The translations under genes and the position numbers were made by a program. DNA of 64,000 nt from Gemmatimonadota bacterium (lineage in GTDB: Bacteria > Gemmatimonadota > Gemmatimonadetes > Gemmatimonadales > GWC2-71-9). Where the stretch lies: assembly GCA_025357945.1 (NCBI GenBank), contig JANYLJ010000011.1:62001-126000 (forward strand). Direction: 5' to 3'. Below are positions 1 through 8,306 of this stretch, piece by piece (the first letter of the stretch is position 1; every line of letters starts with the position of its first letter). Under the pieces are notes generated by a model that was not told the origin of the DNA, ran no database searches, and worked only from the letters and a program-made list of their open reading frames with translations.

Positions 1-949
1 CGTCGGTCACCCGCCAGAGCTTGAGCCCGCCCGGGTGGCGGATCTTGTGGAACTCCAGATAGGCGCCCTCGCCCGGATACCCACCGTGCCGGCTCCAGAC
101 CTGTGCCGTGGTCTTCGGGTCGCGCACCAGGACGTAGATCGGGCGGCCGCGCGCCACGTTGCCGACCCGGTACCCCTGGTACGGCGAACGCTTGGCGCCC
201 TTGGGTGAGCGTGGCCGCGTCTCGCCGCTGTAGAGATCGTAGGTCTCGCCGGCTTCGACGACGTGTGCGTCGACGAAGAACCATTGGAACCCGGCGTACC
301 GGAGGTGGTCTTCGATGCCGGCACGGGTCGGGCGTCGCACGGCCGCCGGCAACGGTTGCCACGGGCCGCGCGGGCGGTAGGCGCACTCTGGAACCCAGCA
401 GCCGCGCGGCAAGTCGCCGAAGTGGCGCGCATGTTCCGAGCGCCCGACGAGGAGCTGGAAGCGAATGCTCTCGTCACGTGCCAGCAATGGGAGGAAGCCG
501 TGCGTTGCCGCTGACGAGATCAATTCGATCCGGCCTGCGAGCGCGTGGCGGCGGAACGCCGCGATCAAGTCCTTGCCGATGCGCTCCCACGTGGCCTGCA
601 ACAACTCCACGTGGCTCTTCCAGAACGCCACCACCGGTAGCAGAGACTCGTCACCGGTGTGGCGGAGTGACTCGGGTGCCTCGTCGATCGTCTTGAGCCG
701 GTGCGCGAAGTAGGTGTCGAGTTCTTCCCGAAATGACGGGTGCGCGAACTGCGCGGCGAGGATTGGCGTGATGCCAAGGGTGATGGCCGGCGCTACGTCT
801 TCCGTTTCGAGCGCCTCCAGCATGGTCACCAGCGGGAGATAGCTGTCGAGCGCGGCCTCGCAGATCCAATCGGATCCGTGCGGCCAGCGGCCATGGTGGA
901 GCACCCAGGGCAGGTGACTGTGCAGCGTGAGGACAAATCGGACCGTCAC
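1..949 (-). CDS. GH57 1,4-alpha-glucan branching enzyme (partial, 3' end outside window)
   Basis: N-terminal 316 codons of a glycoside hydrolase family 57 protein of the DUF1957 branching-enzyme type, which introduces alpha-1,6 branches into glycogen in the cytoplasm. The start reads VTVRFVLTLHSHLPWVLHHG, with the HSHLPW motif typical of the GH57 barrel, followed by GRWPHGSDW and LGITPILAAQF, also family-like. The catalytic nucleophile region is probably beyond the window edge. The GTG start at 949 overlaps the glgA stop as GTGA, so translation is probably coupled to glgA. Family call is confident; exact specificity (branching versus amylase) is inferred from the glgP-glgA neighbours. Confidence 0.85.
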   Translation of the reverse strand, partial: MTVRFVLTLHSHLPWVLHHGRWPHGSDWICEAALDSYLPLVTMLEALETEDVAPAITLGITPILAAQFAHPSFREELDTYFAHRLKTIDEAPESLRHTGDESLLPVVAFWKSHVELLQATWERIGKDLIAAFRRHALAGRIELISSAATHGFLPLLARDESIRFQLLVGRSEHARHFGDLPRGCWVPECAYRPRGPWQPLPAAVRRPTRAGIEDHLRYAGFQWFFVDAHVVEAGETYDLYSGETRPRSPKGAKRSPYQGYRVGNVARGRPIYVLVRDPKTTAQVWSRHGGYPGEGAYLEFHKIRHPGGLKLWRVTD

Positions 950-2442
950 CGAGTGCGCCTCGCGGCCAGCGCGATTGCCCGCGTATAGATGTCGTTATAT
1001 CGCTCGGCGACCCGGTCCCAGCCGAAGTCGCGCGACATCGCCTCGCGCTGCATCTCCCGCCACGCCTTGGCGGAGCGATGCTCGGTCATTGCGCGCCACA
1101 TTCCGCCGACCAGTGCGCGTTCGTCGAACGCATCGAACAGGAAACCGGTGAGGCCGTCGTCGATGGTATCCGCCAGGCCGCCCACCCGGCGCGCGACCGG
1201 CACGGTGCCGTACCGTTGCGCCCGCATCTGCGTGAGGCCGCACGGCTCGTACTGCGATGGCATCAGGTAGAGGTCGGCCCCGGCGATCATCACATGTTCG
1301 AGCGAATCAGAGAACTTCGTCACCACGCCCACGCGGCTCGGCATCGCCGTGTGCAGCGCGTGCACGGCGTCCTCGAGCCGCTGGTCTCCGCTCCCCATGA
1401 AGACGTACTGCGCCGCGAGGTGAAAGAGGGCGTGGTTGTGCACCACGATGTCGAGGCCCTTTTGCGTCGCCATCCGGCCGATCGACGCCACCACCGGGAG
1501 GAACGGGTTCTCGGGCAAGCCGAGCCGGTGCTGCAGGTCGAGCTTGCAGGCCCGCTTGCCATCGAGATCAGCCGCGGAAAATTGCGCGGCGATCTGCGGA
1601 TCGGTCGCCGGGTTCCAGACACTCTGGTCGATGCCGTTCAGTACGCCGGTGAAGCGGTTCCCCAGCCACTCGAACACTTCCTGGAGACCGAAGCCACCGG
1701 CCGGTGTGCGCAGCTCTTCCGAGTGGGTGGGGCTCACGGTCGTCGCCATGTCCGTATGGGTCAGGCCGCCCTTGAGGTAATTCGTCTTGCCGTACCACTC
1801 GAGCTTGTCCGGCGTGAACACGTCCCACGGCAGGCCGATGTCGGGGATGACGTTGGCGCCGAAGTGGCCCTGGTAGCCGCCGTTGTGGACGGAGAGAACG
1901 ACTGGAATGCGGTCGAACCACGGATTTCCCTTCCACCACGTGCGGAGATACACGGCCGCGAGCGCGGCGTGCCAGTCGTGAGCGTGCAGCAGCACGGCAC
2001 CGTTGGTGACGCGCGGGAGGGCCGCCACCGATGCCGCGGCGAACGCCGCGAAACGGCGGTAGTTGTCGGGATAGTCGGCGCCGTGCTCACCGTACAGCCC
2101 GTCGCGGTCGAAGAAGCCGTCGTGTTCGAGGAAACAGGTCGGCGTTTCCGAAGCGGGCTCGAGTTCGCGCCACAGCCGGAAGGTCTCGGCGCGAGCGCCG
2201 AACTGAAGCGTGAACGGATCACCGGCGGGCTCGAGGCGGCGGACGTGCTGTCGCACCGTGCGGTACAACGGCACGATCGCCATCGTCTTGAGGCCGTTGC
2301 GATGCTGGTCGCGGTGGAGACCCCAGGCGGCCTCGGCCAACCCGCCGGTGCGCGCATACGGGAAGTACTCTGCCGAAAGGTGGACGATCGTCGGCTGCTC
2401 GCCGGCGACGGGCGGGAGGGCGAACCGCTGCTGCGCATTCAT
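946..2442 (-). CDS. glgA: Glycogen synthase (GT5)
   Basis: Transfers glucose from a nucleotide sugar to the growing glycogen chain. The protein is about 498 residues from the ATG at 2442, which lies 4 nt after the glgP stop; a longer frame starts at 2511 inside glgP. It has the GT5 N-terminal signature SAEYFPYARTGGLAEA, a middle part with KTNYLKGGLTHTD and GVLNGIDQSVWNP, and a GT-B C-terminal domain with SIGRMATQKGLD and PSQYEPCGLTQM. The usual Lys of the KTGGL nucleotide-sugar motif is Arg here. It sits between glgP and the GH57 gene in one operon. No glgC is seen in the window, so the source of ADP-glucose is unknown. Confidence 0.9.
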   Translation of the reverse strand: MNAQQRFALPPVAGEQPTIVHLSAEYFPYARTGGLAEAAWGLHRDQHRNGLKTMAIVPLYRTVRQHVRRLEPAGDPFTLQFGARAETFRLWRELEPASETPTCFLEHDGFFDRDGLYGEHGADYPDNYRRFAAFAAASVAALPRVTNGAVLLHAHDWHAALAAVYLRTWWKGNPWFDRIPVVLSVHNGGYQGHFGANVIPDIGLPWDVFTPDKLEWYGKTNYLKGGLTHTDMATTVSPTHSEELRTPAGGFGLQEVFEWLGNRFTGVLNGIDQSVWNPATDPQIAAQFSAADLDGKRACKLDLQHRLGLPENPFLPVVASIGRMATQKGLDIVVHNHALFHLAAQYVFMGSGDQRLEDAVHALHTAMPSRVGVVTKFSDSLEHVMIAGADLYLMPSQYEPCGLTQMRAQRYGTVPVARRVGGLADTIDDGLTGFLFDAFDERALVGGMWRAMTEHRSAKAWREMQREAMSRDFGWDRVAERYNDIYTRAIALAARRTR

Positions 2443-2446
2443 GAGG

Positions 2447-4609
2447 TCATCCGAGCGGTGGATCATCCACGAACGGGTCGCCGCGAAGAATCGGCGCGTA
2501 GTACCTGTCAACGTAGTTCTGCAGCATCCGGCGCGCCGTGAACTGGCGCCCGGCGATCCGAATCGACTCCTTCATCCGCTGCACCCAACGGCGCGGGATG
2601 CGGTTGGCGTCCTGGTCGTACCAGAGCGGCACGATTTCCCGCTCGAGCAGCTGGTAGAGATGCTCGGCGTCCTCAGCGTCGGCGGTCGCATCGGTGCTGG
2701 CCTTGGGGATCGCCCAACCGTTCTTGCCGTTGAACCCTTCTTCCCACCAGCCATCGATGGTGCTGAGCTGCGGTACGCCGTTGAGGGCCGCCTTCATGCC
2801 ACTGGTGCCCGATGCTTCCAGTGGCACGCGTGGCACGTTGAGCCACAGGTCGACGCCCTGCACCAGCAAGTGCGCCAGGTGCATGTCGTAGTCTTCGAGG
2901 AACGCCACTCGTCCCTCGAACATCGGGTCGCGGGCAAAGTGGTAGAGCGACTGCAGGAGCTGTTTGCCGGGCGTGTCCTGTGGATGCGCCTTGCCGGCGA
3001 TGACCAGCTGCACCGGACGCATGGTGTTGGTCACGAGTGCCCGCAGCCGCTCGATGTCGCTGAACAGGAGGTTGGCGCGCTTGTAGGTGGCGAACCGGCG
3101 GGCGAGCCCGATCGTGAACACGGTGGGGTCGAGCAGCGTGCCGGCGGCGACCACCTGTGCGGCTTCGCTCCATTCATCGCGCCAACGACGGCGGGCCTCT
3201 TCGCGCAGGTGGCGCAACAGTGTCCGCTTGAGCTCGTAATGGGTGAACCACACCTCGCGCACGTCGAGGCCGAGCACGGCGTCCCAGGTTTCCGGCTCGT
3301 CGAGCCGGTCGCCCCAGTCGTCGCCGAGATGGTAGTCGAGCAGCCGCATCATCGGGTTGGCCATCCAGGTCGCGAGGTGGACGCCGTTGGTGACCGCCCC
3401 GATGGGAACCTGTTCCAGCGGTCGATCGCTCCACAGGTCGCCCCACAACTCACGCGAGACGATGCCGTGGCGCTGCGCGACTCCGTTGACGTGCCCGGCG
3501 AGCCGGATCGCCAGCACGGTCATCTGGAACTCGCGGGTATCGTGGCGGGGATGCACGCCAAGCGTGACGGCGTGCTCCGCATCAGCGCCGAAGTCTTCGA
3601 GGTACCGCATCCCGGCGCATTCGGCGACCTGGCTCACATCGAATGCATCGTGTCCGGCGGGCACCGGCGTATGGGTGGTGAAGACCGACGTGCGGCGTAC
3701 CTCGGTTTTCGCGGCGGCCATCGTCGTGCCCGACCCCACCAGCTCACGCAGCCGTTCGAGCATCATGAACGCCGCGTGACCTTCGTTGGCGTGCCACGCG
3801 CCGGGATGGATTCCGAGTGCGCGCAGCACGCGCACGCCGCCAGTGCCGAGGATCCATTCCTGACGCAGGCGCATCCCGGCGCCGCCGGAGTAGAGCTTGC
3901 TCGTGAGGGTCCGATCGTCTTCGTGATTGAGCTCGAGGTCGGTGTCGAGGAAATAGAGCGGCGCGCGTCCGACCGTCATTGTCCAGGCACCGATGTGTAC
4001 CGCGCGGCCGAACGTGTTCAGCACGGTGACCCACGGCGTACCATCGGCGCCGGGAACCGGGACGAGTGGCGTGTTGTCCGGGTTCACTTCCTCATCGGAA
4101 TCTTCCTGCCAGCCCAGCGGCGTGATCCGCTGGTCGAAATACCCCTTCTTGTAGAAGAGTCCCACGCCGACGAACGGCAGCGCAAGGTCGGATGCCGTCT
4201 TGCAGTGATCGCCAGCGAGGACGCCGAGTCCACCGGAGTAGATCGGCACCGACGCGTGCAGCCCGAATTCGGCGCAGAAATAGGCGACCGGGCGGTCGAC
4301 GGCAACGTCCGGATAGTGATCGCGGAACCAGCCGCCGCCGCTCACCTGTTCGAGCTCGAGCCACGCCATGACCACGTCGTAGTGCGAACAGAAATCCGCG
4401 TCCTTCGCGAGCGCTTCGAGGCGTTCCGGTGCGACGTGGCGCAGCAGGACGATCGGGTTGTGATGCGAATCTCGCCACAGCATTTCGTCCACGCGCCGGA
4501 AGAGCGCGCGGGCCTGCCGGTGCCAGCTCCACGCGAGGTTGACGGCCAACGCGGCCAGTCCTTCCAGGCGGGGGGGTAGCGCCGGAATCTTGGTGCGCGA
4601 CAACAACAT
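2447..4609 (-). CDS. glgP: Alpha-glucan (glycogen) phosphorylase, short GT35 type
   Basis: Releases glucose-1-phosphate from glycogen ends using a PLP cofactor. At 720 residues it matches the shorter phosphorylase subfamily rather than the 800-residue E. coli type. Family marks include the N-terminal region with NLAWSWHRQARALF, the AWHANEGHAAFMMLERL segment, and the cofactor site EASGTSGMKAALNG with the PLP lysine at about residue 606. First gene of the glgP-glgA-GH57 set, so breakdown, synthesis and branching are made together. The 80-nt leader upstream carries a TATCTTG element and a small TTGCC/GGCAA hairpin. Confidence 0.92.
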   Translation of the reverse strand: MLLSRTKIPALPPRLEGLAALAVNLAWSWHRQARALFRRVDEMLWRDSHHNPIVLLRHVAPERLEALAKDADFCSHYDVVMAWLELEQVSGGGWFRDHYPDVAVDRPVAYFCAEFGLHASVPIYSGGLGVLAGDHCKTASDLALPFVGVGLFYKKGYFDQRITPLGWQEDSDEEVNPDNTPLVPVPGADGTPWVTVLNTFGRAVHIGAWTMTVGRAPLYFLDTDLELNHEDDRTLTSKLYSGGAGMRLRQEWILGTGGVRVLRALGIHPGAWHANEGHAAFMMLERLRELVGSGTTMAAAKTEVRRTSVFTTHTPVPAGHDAFDVSQVAECAGMRYLEDFGADAEHAVTLGVHPRHDTREFQMTVLAIRLAGHVNGVAQRHGIVSRELWGDLWSDRPLEQVPIGAVTNGVHLATWMANPMMRLLDYHLGDDWGDRLDEPETWDAVLGLDVREVWFTHYELKRTLLRHLREEARRRWRDEWSEAAQVVAAGTLLDPTVFTIGLARRFATYKRANLLFSDIERLRALVTNTMRPVQLVIAGKAHPQDTPGKQLLQSLYHFARDPMFEGRVAFLEDYDMHLAHLLVQGVDLWLNVPRVPLEASGTSGMKAALNGVPQLSTIDGWWEEGFNGKNGWAIPKASTDATADAEDAEHLYQLLEREIVPLWYDQDANRIPRRWVQRMKESIRIAGRQFTARRMLQNYVDRYYAPILRGDPFVDDPPLG

Positions 4610-4689
4610 TCAGGGTCTCCACCGGCGTGGCCAAGACGGATGAGCGATTGCCTGAAGGCAAGATAAGCGCGGAGGGTTGCCGCCTGCCC

Positions 4690-6366
4690 CTAGTGCGTCA
4701 GCTTCCGGTACTTGATCCGATGCGGCTGATCGGCGCTGACGCCCTTCCGCTTCTTGAGATCGGCCGAGTAGTCCTGGTAGTTCCCCTCGTACCACACGAC
4801 CTCGGAATCGCCTTCGAACGCCAGGATGTGGGTTGCGATCCGGTCGAGGAACCAGCGATCGTGTGAAATCACCACGGCGCAGCCGGAGAAGGTGAGCAGA
4901 GCATCCTCGAGTGCCCGCAGCGTGTCGACGTCGAGATCGTTAGTCGGTTCGTCGAGCAGCAGCAGGTTGCCGCCAGTCTTGAGGAGCTTGGCCAGGTGCA
5001 AGCGGTTACGCTCGCCGCCGGACAGGAGGCCGGTCTTCTTCTGCTGGTCACTGCCGCGGAAGCCGAACCAGCCGCAGTACGCCCGGGCGTTGATGCTCCG
5101 GCTGCCGAACTGCAGCGTGTCGAGGTCGCCGGCGATTTCCTGGTAGGCGGTCTTGTCGGGATCGAGCGCCTCGCGCGACTGGTCCACATACGCGGGCTGC
5201 ACCGTTTGCCCGACGATCAGTTCACCGCCGTCGGGCTGCTCTTCACCAATGATCATCCGGAACAGTGTTGTCTTGCCGGCGCCGTTGGGGCCGATCACGC
5301 CGACGATGCCGCTGCGCGGCAGCGAAAAGTCGAGGTTGTCGAACAGGAGCTTGTCGCCGTACCCCTTGGACAACTTCTTCGCGATGACGACCTCGTCGCC
5401 AAGGCGCGGCGCCGGCGGAATCAGGATCTCGTGGCCCGTCGCGTCGGCCTTTTGCTCTTCCTGCACCAGCGTTTCGTACGCGGCGAGGCGCGCCTTGCTC
5501 TTCGCCTGGCGCGCCTTCGGGCTCATCCGCACCCATTCGAGCTCGCGCTCGAGCGTGCGGCGGCGCGCGGAGGCCTGCTTCTCCTCGACCTCGAGCTTCT
5601 TCTCCTTCTGGTCAAGCCACGATGAGTAATTCCCCTTCCAGGGAATCCCGGCGCCGTGTTCGAGTTCGAGGATCCACTCGGCGGCGTTGTCGAGGAAGTA
5701 ACGATCGTGCGTGATCGCGACGACCGTGCCCGGGAATTCCTTGAGGTAGCGCTCCAGCCAGGCGACCGATTCGGCGTCGAGATGGTTGGTCGGTTCGTCG
5801 AGCAACAACATGTCCGGCTTGGAGAGGAGCAGGCGACAGAGCGCAACGCGCCGCTTCTCGCCACCGGAGAGCGTGGCGACGGTGGCGTCGCCGGGAGGGC
5901 AACGGAGCGCATCCATCGCGATGTCGAGCGTGCGGTCGAGTTCCCACGCGTTCGCGGCGTCGATCCGGTCCTGCAGTGCCGCCTGCTTGTCGAGCAGCGC
6001 CTGCATCGCGTCGTCGGTCATCGGCTCGGCGAACTTCGCGCTGATCTCCTCGAATTTGGTCAACAGGTCGCGAATCGGCTGGAGCGCCTCCTCGACGTTG
6101 CCGCGGACGTCCTTGGTCGGGTCGAGCAGCGGCTCCTGGGGCAGGTAGCCGATCCGTACCCCGTCGGCGGGCTTCGCCTCGCCGAGGAAATCCTGGTCCA
6201 CCCCCGCCATGATGCGGAGCAAGGACGACTTGCCGGCGCCGTTGCCGCCAATGACGCCGATCTTGGCGCCCGGATAGAAGGAGAGGTAAATCCCCTTGAG
6301 GATCTCGCGCTGGGGCGGGACGATCTTGCGAAGGTCCCGCATCGTGAAGATATATTCGCCGGCCAT
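4690..6366 (-). CDS. ettA: Energy-dependent translational throttle protein EttA (ABC-F)
   Basis: Cytoplasmic ABC-F ATPase that binds the ribosomal E site and gates the first elongation steps in response to the ATP/ADP ratio. The 558-residue protein has two nucleotide-binding domains: Walker [10 protein letters not shown], signature LSGGEKRR and Walker [12 protein letters not shown] in the first; [17 protein letters not shown] and [11 protein letters not shown] in the second. An interdomain linker with [17 protein letters not shown], typical of EttA, joins them. It has no membrane domain. The start [12 protein letters not shown] at 6366 matches the family; the open frame runs much further upstream only as antisense of the next gene. 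A TATCTTC element ends 6 nt before the ATG. Confidence 0.95.
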   Translation of the reverse strand: MAGEYIFTMRDLRKIVPPQREILKGIYLSFYPGAKIGVIGGNGAGKSSLLRIMAGVDQDFLGEAKPADGVRIGYLPQEPLLDPTKDVRGNVEEALQPIRDLLTKFEEISAKFAEPMTDDAMQALLDKQAALQDRIDAANAWELDRTLDIAMDALRCPPGDATVATLSGGEKRRVALCRLLLSKPDMLLLDEPTNHLDAESVAWLERYLKEFPGTVVAITHDRYFLDNAAEWILELEHGAGIPWKGNYSSWLDQKEKKLEVEEKQASARRRTLERELEWVRMSPKARQAKSKARLAAYETLVQEEQKADATGHEILIPPAPRLGDEVVIAKKLSKGYGDKLLFDNLDFSLPRSGIVGVIGPNGAGKTTLFRMIIGEEQPDGGELIVGQTVQPAYVDQSREALDPDKTAYQEIAGDLDTLQFGSRSINARAYCGWFGFRGSDQQKKTGLLSGGERNRLHLAKLLKTGGNLLLLDEPTNDLDVDTLRALEDALLTFSGCAVVISHDRWFLDRIATHILAFEGDSEVVWYEGNYQDYSADLKKRKGVSADQPHRIKYRKLTH

Positions 6367-6372
6367 GGGGGC

Positions 6373-6379
6373 GAAGATA
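6373..6379 (-). promoter_or_regulatory. Possible -10-like element giving a leaderless ettA mRNA
   Basis: The minus strand reads TATCTTC ending 6 nt before the ettA ATG. If this is a -10 element, transcription would begin at or next to the start codon. No Shine-Dalgarno sequence is seen in between. Similar TATCTTCA-type elements precede other genes in the window. This is inference only. Confidence 0.3.
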
Positions 6380-6504
6380 ATCGTCGAGTGTCGAGGGCGA
6401 CCACCGCCCGATCCTCCTGATCGAGCCCCACCCGCCCAATGGCCGGTAGCCGGAGCTATCTTCAAGCGGCTCGAACCACTCGACTCGCGACCCGAGACAT
6501 CTCC

Positions 6505-7731
6505 ATGCGACGCACTCTGCCCCTCATCGCCCCGCTCGCTGCGGCTGGCGTACTGCTCGCCTTCCGCCACCAGCCGGCACCCGCCTGCGATACCGACAAC
6601 GGTGGACTCGTACTGCCGAAAGGTTTCTGCGCAACGGTATTCGCGTCGCTCCCTGGCGTGCGACACATCGCCGTGGCGCCCAATGGTGACGTGTTCGCCG
6701 CTGGCGGTCGTGCGGGCGTGACCGCACTGCGCGACCGGAAGGAGACCGGACACGCCGATACCACAGCGACCTTCGGTAGCGGCTCCGGCACCGGAATCGC
6801 GCTGGGCCCGGACGCCATCTTCTTCGCGCCCAACGATCGCGTCATCCGATTCGCCTGGAAGCCGGGCTCGCTTACGCCCACCGACACTGGTGTGGTGATT
6901 GTGAGTGGGCTGCCGACCGGTGGTCACACCGCCAAGACGCTCGCACTGTCGAACGACAACTTCATCTTTGTCGACCATGGTTCGGCGTCCAATTCGTGCC
7001 AGCAGGCAGATCGCACGGCCAAGTCTCCCGGCAAACAGCCATGCCCGGAGCTGCCGACGCGCGCGGGAACGTGGCGATACAGCGCGAGCAAGCCCGATCA
7101 GACGCCCGCCAACGGCGAACACTGGACCACCGGCGTGCGCAACGGGATGGCACTCGCCGTCGAACCGACCACCGGCGTACTCTGGGGCGCGACCCACGGC
7201 CGCGACGACCTGCGCGGCGCCCTCGGCTTCTCTGACTCGGACAACGCCGAGAAGCCGGCCGAGGAATTCGCCATGTTCACCAAGGGCGCCGACCTCGGCT
7301 GGCCCTATTGCTACTACGATCCGCTGGCGCACAAGAAGGTCCAGGCACCCGAGTACGGCGGCGACGGCATGAAACAGGGCGATTGCGCGAGCAAGACGCA
7401 GCCGGTGATCGCGTTCCCGGGACATTGGGCGCCGATGCAGCTCGCGTTCATGCCGGCAAGGAACAGCTTCGGCCCGGAATACGCAGCGGGCGCGTTTCTG
7501 GCCTTCCACGGTTCGTGGAACCGCGCGCCACTGCCGGCGGCCGGATTCCGCGTCGTATTTATTCCGTTCAAGGGCGGCAAGGCGGTGGGTACGTACACCA
7601 CGTTCGCCGACGGCACCGCCGGCAGCATCAAGATCGGCGGGGTCGCGATGGCTCCGGATGGTCGCGCGCTCTATATCGCATCTGACCAGGTCGGCAAGAT
7701 CTGGCGCGTCGTTCCCACAATTTCGAGGTAA
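6505..7731 (+). CDS. Secreted glucose/sorbosone dehydrogenase-like beta-propeller protein
   Basis: 408 residues from the ATG at 6505, chosen because [20 protein letters not shown] is a clean signal peptide; an upstream in-frame ATG at 6439 adds a non-signal-like stretch. The body resembles the PQQ-dependent sugar dehydrogenase/L-sorbosone dehydrogenase family, with [54 protein letters not shown] and [11 protein letters not shown] repeats. Probably periplasmic. Several Cys pairs suggest disulfides. The substrate cannot be told and PQQ dependence is only a family expectation. First gene of an operon with a peroxiredoxin 5 nt downstream and an S9 peptidase. Confidence 0.8.
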   Translation: MRRTLPLIAPLAAAGVLLAFRHQPAPACDTDNGGLVLPKGFCATVFASLPGVRHIAVAPNGDVFAAGGRAGVTALRDRKETGHADTTATFGSGSGTGIALGPDAIFFAPNDRVIRFAWKPGSLTPTDTGVVIVSGLPTGGHTAKTLALSNDNFIFVDHGSASNSCQQADRTAKSPGKQPCPELPTRAGTWRYSASKPDQTPANGEHWTTGVRNGMALAVEPTTGVLWGATHGRDDLRGALGFSDSDNAEKPAEEFAMFTKGADLGWPYCYYDPLAHKKVQAPEYGGDGMKQGDCASKTQPVIAFPGHWAPMQLAFMPARNSFGPEYAAGAFLAFHGSWNRAPLPAAGFRVVFIPFKGGKAVGTYTTFADGTAGSIKIGGVAMAPDGRALYIASDQVGKIWRVVPTISR

Positions 7732-7736
7732 ACATC

Positions 7737-8306
7737 ATGCGTCTCGCGTTTCGTACTCTTTGTGCTGCCGTTGTCTTTCCCGCAGCCCTGATGGCCCAGC
7801 AGGTAGTCACGCCCGCGGCCACTAGCCCCAAGGTCGGCGATGTGGCGCCTGACTTCACCCTCGCGGCCGGCACCTGGGCCGGCATCTCGGCCAAGTCGGT
7901 CAAGCTGTCCGACCTCAAGGGGCGGACGGTGGTGATCGCCTTCTATCCGCGGCAGCGCAGCGGCGGCTGCACGATCCAGATGAAGGCGTACCGCGACAAG
8001 TACACGGAAGTCTTCGGCGGCGGGAAGGATGTGACGTTGCTCGCTGTCAGCACCGATTCGGTCAAGGACATCGCGTCGTGGGCCACGGAAGAGAAGTTTC
8101 CCTTCACGATGCTGAGCGACGTCGATGGTACCGCGGGGAAGTTGTACGCCACGCTGGCCCCCGGCGGACGGTACGAGCGACGAATCGTCTTTGTTGTCGC
8201 GCCCAACGGCAAGATTTCCTACGTGATGAATCCGTTTCGCGAGGTTGACCCGACCTCCTACGAGGAACTGACCAAGGCGATCCACGACGCGAAGGGCGCC
8301 AAGTAA
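7737..8306 (+). CDS. Exported AhpC/TSA-family peroxiredoxin, apparently 1-Cys
   Basis: Thiol peroxidase fold of 189 residues. The N-terminus MRLAFRTLCAAVVFPAALMAQ is a probable signal peptide, so it should act in the periplasm. The thioredoxin-like core has KVGDVAPDFTL, VVIAFYPRQRSGGCTIQ with the peroxidatic Cys at 78, and VSTDSVKDIASWA. In Bcp-type enzymes a second Cys lies five residues later; here that place is Lys83, so a 1-Cys mechanism or another resolving partner is likely. It follows the sorbosone dehydrogenase-like gene by 5 nt and its TAA overlaps the ATG of the S9 peptidase (TAATG), a tight operon. Confidence 0.85.
   Translation: MRLAFRTLCAAVVFPAALMAQQVVTPAATSPKVGDVAPDFTLAAGTWAGISAKSVKLSDLKGRTVVIAFYPRQRSGGCTIQMKAYRDKYTEVFGGGKDVTLLAVSTDSVKDIASWATEEKFPFTMLSDVDGTAGKLYATLAPGGRYERRIVFVVAPNGKISYVMNPFREVDPTSYEELTKAIHDAKGAK

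Noticed and set aside
1078-4579. Long plus-strand open frames of 487 and 789 codons opposite glgA and glgP
   Set aside because: They are antisense shadows caused by high GC and codon bias; they show His/Arg/Gly-rich sequence with no domain, while the minus strand encodes clear GT5 and GT35 enzymes.
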